Below are positions 23,196 to 34,633 of a DNA stretch of 64,000 nucleotides, piece by piece. The position numbers were made by a program, and so were the translations under genes. The notes under the pieces are model-generated. The model was not told the origin of the DNA. It saw only the letters and a list, made by a program, of their open reading frames with translations, and searched no databases. Source of the DNA: Conoideocrella luteorostrata (Eukaryota > Ascomycota > Sordariomycetes > Hypocreales > Clavicipitaceae); assembly GCA_032433595.1 (NCBI GenBank), contig JASWJB010000214.1:1-64000 (forward strand), in the 5' to 3' direction. The stretch's first letter is position 1; every line of letters begins with the position of its first letter.

Positions 23196-23855
23196 TTAGT
23201 TGATGGCGATGCGTTGAGGCTCGTGCTTCTTCGCTTTTGGTATGACAATGCTCAGAATGCCATCCTGGAAGCTGGCGGATACTGCATCCTGATCAACGCG
23301 GTTGGGGAAGTTGAAGCTTCTTGAGAAGTTACCGATACTGCGTTCAGTAAGCCAATATTTGACATTTTCAGCGGGCTTCTTCTTTTCAGCTGGCTTGGAA
23401 ATTTCCGCTGTGGTGGTAACTGGTGTGGCTGGAGCGGAGTGTTCTGCATTAGACCACTCCTCATCGTCCTCATCTTCAACAGTTGCATGTCTCGTATTCT
23501 TTGGGTCCTCACCAGCCGTGGGAAGAGCACCACTCATAGCGGTGTCTTCGACCTGCCCGGGGTGGGGGGTTCCAACGTTGTATGAGCGCTCAGCTTTGCC
23601 TCGAATCTGAATTGTCTGAGGCTCGGTGAATTCTATATTGACGTTCTCTTTGTTTACTCCAGGAAGTTCACCGTGAAGCTCGTAAGTTTCGGCGGTCTCG
23701 CGCACATCAAACTTTGGTTGCCATTGCTGGAGTCCACAGTGACGGTTTGCCTTGATGTTGCCTTGACGAGAATACGTGTCAAAGTCGTCGAGAAGGCGGA
23801 AGAGGGGGGTGAAGGACTTGTCCTGGTTGTAGAAGGCTCGGGGGAAGAATGCCAT
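23196..23855 (-). CDS. HSP30: Small heat-shock protein, HSP30/alpha-crystallin family
   Basis: Single exon, 219 aa from the ATG at 23855. The frame extends upstream to 23948, but MAFFPRAFYNQDKSFTPLFR is the classical start of fungal HSP30. It is an ATP-independent chaperone that holds unfolded proteins during heat stress. The alpha-crystallin domain begins at about residue 45 (WQPKFDVRETAETYELHGEL) and ends with ASFQDGILSIVIPK (about 194-207), containing the A-x3-n-G-x-L signature. An acidic, Pro/Thr/Lys-rich insertion of about 70 residues (about 93-165, VEDEDDEEW and PAEKKKPAENV) splits the domain, as in other ascomycete HSP30s. A short C-terminal tail ends RIAIN, a likely I-x-I oligomerisation motif. 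Heat-shock elements lie 0.2-0.36 kb upstream. Confidence 0.93.
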   Translation of the reverse strand: MAFFPRAFYNQDKSFTPLFRLLDDFDTYSRQGNIKANRHCGLQQWQPKFDVRETAETYELHGELPGVNKENVNIEFTEPQTIQIRGKAERSYNVGTPHPGQVEDTAMSGALPTAGEDPKNTRHATVEDEDDEEWSNAEHSAPATPVTTTAEISKPAEKKKPAENVKYWLTERSIGNFSRSFNFPNRVDQDAVSASFQDGILSIVIPKAKKHEPQRIAIN

Positions 23856-25321
23856 TTTGTGTGGTTGTGAAGTTGGTATGGATTTGAAAGGGGTAGTTCG
23901 ATTTAGTTTGTGTTGAAAGATGCGAGAATGTGTTTGGTAGTTTTGCATACGAGTTGTTGCCGTGTGTCTGAGGAGAGTGTGATTTGGAGAATGTAGGGAT
24001 CAAGGCTGTCACTTTTATACTTGGCAAAAAGGACTTGTAGAGCATCATGACAAAAAACTAAAAGATTAATCATCAGATCATTCTAGAATACAAATGAAAC
24101 TCCAAGATACTGATAGAATCAATTAGGAATCCAATGTGTTACGTGTTCGTGGCTTTGTGCTGACATTCATGGACCGCGAGCGTTCTGGAAGGTTACCAGC
24201 GGTTGGTGGAAGCTTCCAGATGCCCGTGGAATCTACTAGTACCTATTTAGTGCCGAGAGGTGGCTCTACCAAGCAAAACGCAAAGTTACTCAAACAATTA
24301 GGAACAAACGAAATAAGGAAGAAGAGAAAAGGCTGTGCGATGTTCCTGATTAAGCGTCTAACTGCGTCCAGTGCATTCACTGTATAATTGTTCATCTCGT
24401 TCTACATCTACATCAACTATGACTACTCCGTACATTCCCAATGAACTGTTCCCAGCTAAGCGACGAGCCCCCCCCCCCACCTTGAAGATCGGTACGTACC
24501 TTGGTATCTACCTAGGTTCCTTGGTTTCTAGTAAAGGATTTCGGTAATTGGTCCACATAAAACAACCCCAGAGTACTCCATTTTTTTGTGGACACACATG
24601 ACGTCACGCTTCATTCAATACCAATCGCCTCTTTGGTTTGCATTGGATCGCGATAGTAGAAGCGAAAGCGGACAACGAAAAGAGTGTATCCAACTCCATA
24701 ATCGAAGATCAGCTTCAAAATGATTTATCGTATCTTTCTGATAAGTCTTCATGTGGACGGACAAAATAACTGTAGACATCGTTACTCTAGTTCACGTTTG
24801 TATGAATACACACTCGATCAGCTCAAGACACATCTTGGCCACGCATGGCATCACCAATTTCAGACCACTGTCAATTGGATCCGTTCTTTGTCTCAGGCAT
24901 AAAACAGGATGGAATATTGTGGTGTATGCGACATGGCATTGCGGAAATAGCTAATGTGAAGAGCCTAGCCCCTACGTTGAGGTACAAAAGAGCTCCTTCC
25001 TATAACGGACAACACTTCGTCCAAAACTGCAAAACAAAACAGAAACGCTCCACCTTGAACGACAAGAAAATGGCCCATATCCAAACGAGCCCGCCACATA
25101 TGCATCAGTAACATCTATCTATCATTGAGATTTCACATCATGAGTAAGGCTATATGCGATAGCAAATAGCTCCGCGACGCTAAAAGGCCCTTAGCCACAT
25201 TCGGCGCGAGATAATCGTTTCTTGATATGTGTGCTTCCAAGATACAGCACGCCAAGTATTAAGAATGAAATATTTTGATGGGAATCATGGCAGTGTAACC
25301 GTCGGCAATATAATTCTTTAG
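23856..25321. other. HSP30 upstream region and YTH-gene 3' region
   Basis: 1.47 kb with no supported gene. The left part holds the HSP30 promoter with its heat-shock elements. A TACTCCGTA word is near 24424 and a cluster of CCTAGG/CCTTGG words at about 24490-24530. The AT-rich right part, with chance frames at 24720-25111, should include the YTH-gene 3' UTR. Confidence 0.4.
24081..24216 (-). promoter_or_regulatory. Cluster of heat-shock elements upstream of HSP30
   Basis: Three paired HSF half-sites lie 226-361 bp upstream of the HSP30 ATG: TTCTAGAA at 24081-24088, TTCTGGAA at 24183-24190, and GAAGCTTC at 24209-24216, the last followed in register by CAGA. nTTCnnGAAn and nGAAnnTTCn are the canonical HSF1 site. 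Three sites within 136 bp of a heat-shock gene are unlikely to be chance. Confidence 0.75.
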
Positions 25322-27347
25322 TTATTCGTAGGGTCGTCCTGGAGGATATACGGGAGCAAAATTCATTGGTGCTTGGGAAGCCGCGGCCACCGCTGAGTTT
25401 TCTACTCGGTTGAACATTCCTATTAGTCTGCGACCAACTGATGGCTCCAACTCCGTGCCGTCCCTGGCAATCTTGACCTCTCGATTCGAATTCCAAGGAT
25501 TGCGCAAGCCCCTGGTGCGATAAAAGGGTAACCGTATTGTTGAAAGCCATTCCAATTTGAACGGCTTTCCCCATATTTTCGACTCTTCGTCGGTTGTATG
25601 ACTTCTGTCGCTTGTAGTCTCGCTCTCGATGTCAGACCCTGCTTCAGAATCATCATGTTCGGCTTCCCAGAATATTGTACCCCTTGCAGAATCGTCGATA
25701 ATTCTGCCTTTTGGGATATATTCGCTTGCCTCGGTTGGGATCGCCTTGGGCAGATTTACTTCTGCAGCCAATGTTGTCTTTGGGGCAAACTCGATTGCAG
25801 CGGCCGGATCCTGGTTGATTTCGGATATCATACGCGCGTAACCAAAATACTCGCCAGATTTATTTGCTGAAAACATCAAGTACACATTGTCCGCATTCTA
25901 AGTGAAATGGTTAGCTCTGATGAGCAGTACATTTTGCAAGGACTTTACTTGCCTGAAACGCATCGTTTAGAATTGCTTCGTTGTGAGACTGCGTGGCCCA
26001 GATACTGGTCTTGACACTCAACTCCAAGTCTTCCGTGGTCAAGCTCTTCAGGATGAAGAACCTATCGGTATGATGTCGAGGTTGAGTATCCCGTTTGAGC
26101 TCTGGCGAAGATCCAGTAGTCTGGCCATCGTCTGCAACCTTTCTCCCACTTGTCTCAATCATAGCCCCATCGTCGGTCTTCGGTTGATTTTCTGGAGAGG
26201 CTGTACCTACTGCCGGCCCAGTGGGAGCAGTTGTTCCTGAAGATCCTTCCACTGTACTCTTTCGTAAACGACTGACGAGGCGAACGGCCTGGAATTTCGA
26301 ATCATGAAGCTTTTGCTGTGCTGCAAGACAAGTTGATTCGTCCTTGTAGTTTGCAAATGCGCAGTTACTCTTAGAGATGAGAAACAGAGACTCCAGTCCA
26401 GAAGTTTCCTTGCATATATGTTGAACTAAAGCTATAAGATCTGCTTGTGGTGGGAGATTTCCGATCCAAAGGGCGTGACCTGCAATTTGTCAGTGAAGAA
26501 AATTTACGTGTGATGTAGTTATCTTACCACTTTGACGCGGCTTCCGAGGCGGGCCGCGAACGGTGCTTTGCTTGGTTGAGGAACCATTTACTGAATCGAT
26601 CAGCACATAACCAGATGCCGGGGTATGTATGCATATGTTACCTTGACCACCCAGTCTACGAATAGAATTTCCACTACTAAATTGAGACATACGGGTATCA
26701 ACCTGCGGAGCTCCCGTCATGTACGCCCCTGCCATGACGTTGGCAGGTATCGCGGGTGAATGATTAGGGAACTGACTGTCCTGTGGACAGTAGAAACCTG
26801 GTTGGGTAGGATTCATTATCAGTTGGTTCGTATAATAAACTGCAGGCTGACGGCCACGTATTGCATGCTGATTGTGGGCATGAGCCATGTGTCCAGCAGG
26901 ATAATACTGCGGTGCTTGAGGTTGTTGAATATAGTATGGATGATTTGCCATATGCATCGGCGGTGCCCCGAACGTCGGCATGGGAGGCACTTGGTGAGTC
27001 ATTGGAGACGATATTGTTGGGTTATACGGCTGACTAGGAGCATGGACATGCTGGGAAGATTGTTGTGGATGGTAGCTCACAGTCGGCAATGTATTACCCA
27101 TTGACGCGAGGTTGAAAGCTCCGTGCTGAACCTGTTGCGGTGATTGAATCGTCATCGTTACTTGATTGGGTGGTGGTTGGGTAACCAAATCGACAGGATT
27201 TTGAATTTGGCTTGATCGATTTCCATCTGCAGCATCCTTCGGGGGTTTCGAGTTCTTGTTGGACGATACGACCTCGCTTGGTGGTGTTTGGACTGCAGGG
27301 TCGACTTGGCCAGTGCCATATTCCTCTTTTACCGAGTCGCCTTGCAT
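25322..27347 (-). CDS. RNA-binding protein with RRM and YTH (m6A reader) domains
   Basis: Modelled exons on the - strand: 27347-26528, 26479-25953 and 25897-25322 (640 aa from this ATG). The frame continues open upstream to an acceptor at 27512-27513, so the true N-terminus is probably longer (at least IDELVKASRNYRYKHVLK... is in frame) and its first exon is not identified. Residues 1-273 are disordered and Gln/Pro/His-rich. An RRM follows (LWIGNLP as RNP2, SNCAFANY as RNP1, about 275-345). The YTH domain starts near residue 412 with RFFILKSLTTEDLELSVKTSIWATQS, whose Trp belongs to the m6A cage; later come VYLMFSANKSGEYFGYARM and EVKIARDGTELEP. It should bind N6-methyladenosine RNA and affect processing or decay. 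The last intron has a GC-AG boundary (CAG|GCAAGT). Confidence 0.85.
25898..25952 (-). other. GC-AG intron in the YTH gene
   Basis: The exon ends ...TTTCAG and the intron starts GCAAGT, ending CACTTAG with a GCTAACC branch site, 55 nt in all. Only this boundary joins LNDAFQ to NADNVYLMF in phase; using the neighbouring GTAAAG puts the YTH domain out of frame. GC donors with otherwise perfect consensus are a known minor class. Confidence 0.85.
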
Positions 27348-30300
27348 TTCGTAACGATCCTCGATTTTGCGTCTGTCAATTTGCTGATCGGGGGATATTT
27401 TTTCGGTGCTTCTTCGAAGAGTTGCAGGACCTGGGAATTTCAGAACGTGTTTATAGCGATAGTTCCGAGAAGCCTTGACAAGCTCGTCTATTAAAAGTTG
27501 TAAAGCAGGGTCTGCTCAGGTATTCCGAGATGTTTCAGACCTTGAATTCCAGTCAGAAAGTTTTTCTTTGACGATAATATTTTCGGACGCTCAGCTATCG
27601 CCAACCACCGACGTGTTCGTTGGGTAGATGGCTGTGTGAAGCCTACATGGACCACAAGCCTAAATGGCCACCGTGATGATCCAAAAGGCACTGCTATACA
27701 AGTAATAAAAACCACTGTAACTCAGTCACAAGCCCAAAGTCCGCTCCCGTCTCTTTAGTAGCTTGGAGTGTGCGAAAGCTTCGTCAACGAAACCACAACG
27801 TGGTTTTGCGGAGACAATAGTCTCAAGCGTGAGAGTCCCTACCCGGGACGCAGTGCTCTCTTCATGATTTGGAGTCAGGGAGATGACTTCAAAGCTCAAA
27901 ATTCAACGTGGATACCAGGTTGTAACTTGGAAACGAACACCGACTAGCGGGGAATTGACTGAATGAAGGAATGGAGAAAGAAACTTACGGCAACAGCCCG
28001 GTTTGCCGAGAAGAGAAACGACCTGGAAGTTTCGCAAATTGTCGTTAGAAAGAAATCTGCCAGGATCAGTGACACCCCTCCAATTACGCCAAAATTTCCG
28101 GTATGTGAGTTGATGTTATGGCAAGCCAAGAAGAAGAACCTTGGAGCTATTTCGTATGTCTTAGATGTTTGGGATACGAAGCAATCAGGCACAGGAGACA
28201 CACCCCCAGTTATCGATCTAGTATGTAGTTGATTCGGCAGCAACCCGTGTGAGAAAATATTCCGGAGGTGGTTAATCAGACACGCCGGTAAAGGGCAGGG
28301 AAAAGCTCTCGTCACAACAGCTGAAGCTTCTAGGCCGTCCTTGCCACACAATAAGCGAAACAGAGGACCAAGATTCGGACAAACAGAGACGGGGTCACTC
28401 CAAGCCGCTGATTTGCGTGTTGCCGATGAGCCGCAGTACCTTATTGCCTGGGGTAGTACTTCGTCCTAAAGCCCGTCAGTGGAGCTGCAAGCAGAACCCG
28501 AAACGAAGAAATCAAGATGTGCTGTATGTTGAGGAATAACGAGTAGTTGAGTCCGTCCAGTGCAAAATAAAACGCCAAGAGTCAAGTTTATTCGTTGATC
28601 GCAAGGAATGGAGAAAGGCCTGTAACTTTGCTCAGTGACGATGAATTAGATAAGTTTCCAGGTTACTGTTGGGTGTTTCGAGAAAATCATTACCATTGCT
28701 GCGCCTAGGGACGGAGACTAGCTTGCAGTCAAAAGTCAACGGCTCAGGAACATGGGAGTGATTTGTCTCTATCAATTTGCCACCCAACCACTGCGATGCA
28801 TACAAGTAGAAGGAAATGCATTCGTACGAGACACGGTATTTAGGGAAGGGTGTGCGAAAAGGGGGGAGGGGGTGGGTGGCGTGAAGAAAAGGTCGATGAT
28901 GGGGATCAATTATCATCGTGTTTGGCTGTGGTCTAAGTGGGCAGGAACGAAGAGCCTCCCACCTTCCGCAGTTACTCCAGCATTTTACCAGGAGCATGGA
29001 CCAGGGAATCCAATAGAGCGGCTCATCTACTTATCCCAAGTGCCTAGAGTTGGAAATACATCATCTCCCATTTTACCAGCCACAGAGGGTTTGTCACTGC
29101 CGCTTAGATCCAGGCCCGCAGCCTGGCCAGTACGACAGGGTAGAGGGGTACGCATTGCAAACGTCAAGGCATGAGACGAACAGGGTTGTCAAACCTGCAT
29201 ATTGCGCGTTTCTTTCTTCTCTCCTCTTGCTGAGTCCTCCGTAGCTCAGGCGGAGTACACCAGGCCTGGCAGGATCCATGCCGTCCCTTCTTACACATTC
29301 GACAGGGGTCTCTCACCTACAGCTAAGACCGGATACAATCGAGTTTGTGACGCCCATGGTAGGTAAAAAGGACTGTAAGTTGGTACATACTTATGTTCAA
29401 TTGCTAATCAAGCGCTTCCGATATAGGATTCGTGGGTCTAACTATTTATGCATCCTAGTGAAGATATTTGTCACTGCTGCGTTGACGAGGGGCTCGGCGG
29501 CAATCGATGTCCCGGTACCGGGCTTCGCTAATTGCTGTAGTGATTACGGAGTACACAATAGTGCATTGGACATGTGACCATGAAAGCAATAGCACAAAAA
29601 CGACTTATGGTATTTGAAGTATTGTAACTATCTGCTCAGATTACCAGATTACCACAATGGTGTGCCCGTATGAAGCTCAAGCAGACAGACGGCTCTTCAA
29701 CTACCTAGGTTGAGTTGACAAGCCGCCACGCAAGTGTGGAGGACCCTGAAAAGTTAGGGAGGCGATATCATGGATCTACACCTATTATACTCCGTACAGT
29801 ACGAGCCTCACTGTGTTTTTGACTCGCATATTTTCCGCCTTAAGCATGCGGATAGCCAGTGTCAGAGCGATACAGGGGATTGACGAAACGGCATGGGCCA
29901 AGTTTTACACAGTAAACGTCCACTGACGCAACTGTGGTTCCACGTTGCAGCATATTGGCGACCGTACAACACTGCATGCTTGCTAAAACGCAAGCTTACA
30001 CGCCCTGCAACAGATCACGAAAACAGACCCTTCCGACCTTATCCTATACCGGCCGTCCCCTGAACATAGTAGACGTACTGTCACATTCCTTCGAGGAAAG
30101 GTTAAGTATATGAAATTGCAATCATTATTACCAGACGGCAGAGTCTCCCCCTACCCAAGTCTCTCTGAAGGATTCGTTCACCGAAATCAACCGAGTTGCT
30201 TCAACGGGAAAACTGGGCGTGTTTTCTCCAGAGTTTGCCGCCAGCCTAGCTTGGCGTGCTTCATCGCAGTTCGAGTCGATCGCGACCTTTTACCGCATAG

Positions 30301-30497
30301 TAGCCCCCACACGCCATGACCCGGTATGGTTTGCAGCCATGCCGGCAGCTGCCTGTAGGGTGTCGCAACAAAAGAAAACGGCAAGGCTGCGGTTCCAATT
30401 GGATAGCCTTGGCTCGCTCTGGGGATCCCTGACCCCCTAAAGCCTTAGGAGTTTTCAATTTTACGATTGCCGTTGCAGATGGGATATCCGGCGTTTG

Positions 30498-30520
30498 TAC
30501 GGAGTACGGAGTACTCGGTA
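30498..30520. repeat. TACGGAGTA array
   Basis: Two overlapping TACGGAGTA words run into a partial reverse copy (ACTCGGTA). A member of the dispersed palindromic word family described in the findings. Confidence 0.7.
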
Positions 30521-31407
30521 GAGAAATCTGCGAAGCACTAGCTAAAAGAAATTGTGCCAGCGTCTTATTACCGCCTTCAGGCCTCATCAGTATTCAGAAA
30601 AGCTACTCCGTTCTCCATACTCCATAACAAGACTTTGAATTTCCCCTAACTTTAATAGAAACCGCGGCTAGTAGTCATTCTGACGATGAAAACCAGCCGC
30701 ACAATATTATCCTTGTCGCATGACTTCAGTCCCCGTTTGTTAACCCATACAGACAGCAGATATTAAAGAGGCAGTTGGCAGCCCCACAGAATATCTGCAG
30801 TATGCATGATTAGAGTACCGTACTCCGTACCTCCAAGCACGTACTTACTTGCATTGCCACCCAGCTTGACGGTCGGTAACATTTCCAAGCTGACTGTGGC
30901 CGAGAGTCCTCGGCGGACATTGCGGAATCCAATTCAATTCGACGGTCTGGAAGGGAGCGGATCGATTGCTCCGGCAGGTACGGAGTACAAGGGTAGATTG
31001 TGTGAGAGCTGTGGCTACTAACCTAACTAGGCGCCCCAGCGTGACGATGTGGACGAGACCTTCTCATGACGATATAACTAAAATCAAGGTCCTTGGGGCA
31101 GCAAGCTAGCAGTGTAGTAGAGCAGCTGAACCAGGCCCATAATACATGTGTGTAAATATTGTCTCGCCCGGCAAAAGCATGTTGTTTCCCAAGCATCCCA
31201 TCATGCGGCACGGACAGTGACGAGAGTAGAAATGATGAGGTCATACGACATATGTGTCTCCCAGACCAGCTCACCCACCAAGCAGGGTCCAGTCTCCGTT
31301 CTGCTGCGCGTCTAGCTCGAGCGATTGAAAATACCCATCTACATATCTCCTTCGCACAGCATGTAACGGAGTGCCGTAGTACACTCCATGTCGAGTTGGA
31401 TGATGCC

Positions 31408-31423
31408 TACGGAGTACTCCGTA
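31408..31423. repeat. Perfect 16-bp palindrome TACGGAGTACTCCGTA
   Basis: An exact self-complementary copy of the dispersed word. It contains CGG-N6-CCG, the spacing used by some Zn2Cys6 regulators. It lies more than 1.9 kb from any gene I can call. Confidence 0.8.
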
Positions 31424-31951
31424 CAGTATAACTGACAACTTGACCAAATGGGGCGAGTTGGTGGGCGATTTGCCACCAAAGCAGAGCCAAACAGAGGGCC
31501 AAAGAACTAAAGAGAGCATTGCTTTTTCAGCCGGGTGACGTTGGGGGTTGTGGCCCAAGTTGGTGGAGCATCCAAGCAACATGCATTTGTCACTTTTGCC
31601 TGGCATTGTCATGTCTAGCTGGCCGCAACCTTTTTGTTCCGAGGCGCTTGCTCCATGGCAGCTCTGTCCAGGCTTGCTAATACAAGCGGGATGACGTAGT
31701 CATGCCCAGCCGGGCCAGCGTCAACTCGCAACATGGCCCACGACTCTGTCCCTGATTCTTGTCGTCATCGTCCCCAGCGGAAAAATCTCTTTGGCGACTG
31801 TGAGGCATCGCTTTTTGACTCGAACCCACAGGCACCCCCTGTCAGCGCCGATGACCTGAGTGACCTTTAAGAGTGACCAGGAGCTGTTAGGGCTGTGAGG
31901 CGTGCGATGTGCTCCGTACCTCTTTGTAAATTGGCACATTACTGGGACTTC

Positions 31952-31968
31952 TACTCCGTACTCCGTAC
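31952..31968. repeat. Tandem TACTCCGTACTCCGTAC
   Basis: Two ACTCCGT units share a TAC joint. The same tandem form recurs at 47448-47464. Confidence 0.7.
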
Positions 31969-32713
31969 AATAGTGCGAATTAGCAGACAGAAGAAGTACC
32001 CTCTGGTGCGCTGCCTTTAATTGGATACGGACCCCTGTCAAACATACTGAAAAGAGTGATGCCCTACGGTCGCTGAAGAGATACCAGTGACACCTGACAC
32101 CGTCTCAGAGGGAATGGTGGTGGTGGACTGCCCTGTCGCCTGTCTCCAATAGACAAGCATTATTGCTGTGGCTAGTGGGTGTTCGCTTCCTGTACTTCCG
32201 TAGTTTGATCAGTTCTGAGACCAGTATAGTTACTTCCAGCCACGTACATATGGAGTGCACGCAGTACAAAGGGCTTACTGGAGTGACCTAGCAAGACGCT
32301 TGTACAAGTATTAGACAATGACCGCAGATGCGGGCGTCCACGGGCTTTACTTTCCACTATTCGTCATCACCATGGAATAATACTCGCCGATGGGACGGAG
32401 CTGCTCAACTGCGATTCGATCGATTTGAATAATAATAGAGGACCGCTGGAATCGTTGCTTATTTCTGCTTGTTAGATAATTATGACGTCGGTGACGCCAG
32501 TGGCTCTGTGTCATTATGGGCACTTAGATACAGAAGTATGCTTGGTACGCCATTGGAGGCACCAATTGCCATGCCAGCGAAGTCGATTTGTCGGTGCAAT
32601 GCAACATGCAGGTCAAATTACGGATCACCGCCCCCCGGCATCCCTCCAAGTTACGTCACGGATGGAAAATCATCAGCCACATTCGAAGCAGCATTTCGCA
32701 ACAGGGAAAACTT

Positions 32714-32740
32714 GAAATGGCGAAATGGCGAAATGGCAAA
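32714..32740. repeat. Short tandem repeat GAAATGGC x3
   Basis: Three consecutive 8-bp units, followed by a related GGCAAAGTGCC inverted stretch. Non-coding, probably slippage-derived. Confidence 0.6.
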
Positions 32741-33370
32741 GTGCCAAAATGTGAAAATGGCAGTCTTTGACTTACGATATAGGGTAGGTAGGGTCGATTC
32801 TCTCTTCTCGGAATCTGCTGCAGATCTCATCATGACAAGCTACCTGACAGCTAGACGATGAATAGCTTGCTACCCAAGGCAGCCGAAATTCCTAAGAAGA
32901 TTCAACTTATTGAGAGCCACATCCCAGACAATACTGGAGCTATGAACATACTCTTGATATTGCGCTATCCTGACATGAATACGCTTGATGAAGTGTGGTC
33001 GCCTGATGCGGGCGAAGGCTCAAGTCTCAATCCGTTTCCTCCGAATCCGAAAGAATAGGCGCACGTTGAAGTCTCTCGAACATGCTCCAGCTCGGTCAGT
33101 TCGACAATAGCTCTATCTCGCATGATGCACCGTTCTGTAGTAAGAGGGCAAATCATGCACCTCAACAGCAGCATGAGAAGCCTACGGATATACTGACGAA
33201 GCTGCGCCTTTTCCTACGTGAACACCTGAAGAATGACTGGGGACAGTGCACACATGAAGACAAGTGCTTGACAACCGTAATTATATTCGTGATATCTGAT
33301 CCATTGCAATTATGTCTAAAGCATGGCTGTTGTACAGAAAGCAGGGAAATCTCCCAAGAACACCTCACGT

Positions 33371-34222
33371 CTAATCTTTCTTCATGGGCAGTATAGACTC
33401 CTCGATTCCATCTTTCGTGATGATCAGCATCTGCAATGCATCACCGACCTCAATGTGACGTTCGACAGCACCGTCAAATGCATCCTTGATGATGGTCTCG
33501 ACTTGAGCTCGTGACAGAGGATGACGCTCTCTCTCCTTCAAGTCATGACCCTCGCCACTTCCAGGCACGTACTGGTTCTTGAAGTTGACCTGATTGTCTA
33601 GGAAGGGCATGATCAAGCTGCCTGCGGCACCGCCAGCTCTGCACTGCTCACGTTCATAACTACCGACTGGATCGTAAGAATAGACAGCACCCTTGCCCTC
33701 CTCATCAAGCCCTCCAAGCATGGCATTAACATAGTAGGGGAAGAATCGCTTTCCGTATAGAATCGTGGACAAACGCTTGGCACAAGCATTCAGAGTCATT
33801 GGCTTGCCATGGCGGTAGCGGTAGATTTTGCAGATAGTGTCTAGCTGGTCTCTCAGGGCGGCACCATCGGCAGCGAATCCACACACGGAGAGCACAATGG
33901 TAGAATCGTCTTGTGAAGAGCTTGAGCCACCAATCTTGAAGACTTTAGGTGACATGCGGGAGTTGATGCTGTAGCCGCTAGTGTGTCGTGTGTCTCCAGC
34001 CATAATGGTGAAGTCGGCGCCTGCGATGGCCAACGTTGACCCGCCATTATCGGTGTAGCTAGTTGTGAATTAGAGATTAAAACGGCAGTTAGGAGAGTCC
34101 TGGAAGAATTCGACGTACGGATTGAATCGATGCTCCCGAGGTTCTCCGTGGGTCTTTGGGGTATCGGAGAAGGAGTAGTTGGGCCCATTCATGACTGGGT
34201 TTTGGCTGAACATGGCGGCCAT
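33371..34222 (-). CDS. PRE7: 20S proteasome subunit beta-6
   Basis: Two exons on the - strand, 34222-34119 and 34058-33371, give 263 aa. Donor GTACGT, acceptor AACTAG, a 60-nt intron and phase (CC+C) agree. The product is the beta-6 (PSMB1/Pre7) structural subunit of the 20S core, with no catalytic threonine of its own. After a short propeptide-like N-terminus the conserved FNPYTDNGGSTLAIAGADF begins. SGYSINSRMSPKVFKI, GKRFFPYYVNAMLGGLDEEGKGAVYSYDPVGSYER and GDALQMLIITKDGIEE then match the family closely. Length is usual. A second in-frame ATG lies three codons in. It shares a 411-bp divergent promoter with STT4. I saw no proteasome PACE element there. Confidence 0.96.
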
Positions 34223-34633
34223 GATAGCGGCTGAGTGAGTAGGTCGATCTTGATGACTTTATTGTCGGAATTGATATGGTCTGCGATGGATGGCAGAGTC
34301 GTCGGGCTGGAGATGATGCTTGCTCGATGTCGTTTGATGGAGCTCAGGTTGCCAACATGCACGCGTCGTCAGGCTTGCAGCCTTGCAGTGCTAATCCGGA
34401 AGCTTGAGGGTAGCTTAGCTGACTAAGAAAAATGGAGCGGGTTGGTACGTTCCCCCGATCAGGAAGTCGTCTACTTGGGCAGGGGGCGGCGTCGTACCAA
34501 CCACTTTCACGTCTGCTGCCGAGGTCCCTTATGTATTGGCTGGCACAACGGCTCCTTACGAATTTGTGCATCCATTCTCTTGACGCTTGACCTCGATACT
34601 TGACATGCTACAATAATCTATTCAACGACAACC
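34223..34633. promoter_or_regulatory. PRE7-STT4 divergent promoter
   Basis: 411 bp separate the two start codons, so both genes must use this stretch. No ORF of note. I did not find GGTGGCAAA, the yeast Rpn4 site, in it. Confidence 0.55.

Larger units (their letters stand above)
27514..33370. other. Gene-poor tract 1
   Basis: Nearly 5.9 kb without a supported gene, apart from the likely unidentified 5' exon of the YTH gene at its left end. All open frames are short and lack domains. Words of the TACTCCGTA/TACGGAGTA family occur near 29543, 29789, 30498, 30812, 30978, 31408, 31912 and 31952. Short tandem repeats are present at 32714-32740. No tRNA, rRNA or transposase was recognised. Confidence 0.5.

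Noticed and set aside
31800..31840. GGTTCGAGTC on the - strand, possible tRNA B box
   Set aside because: No T-stem pairing, acceptor stem or anticodon arm could be assembled around it.
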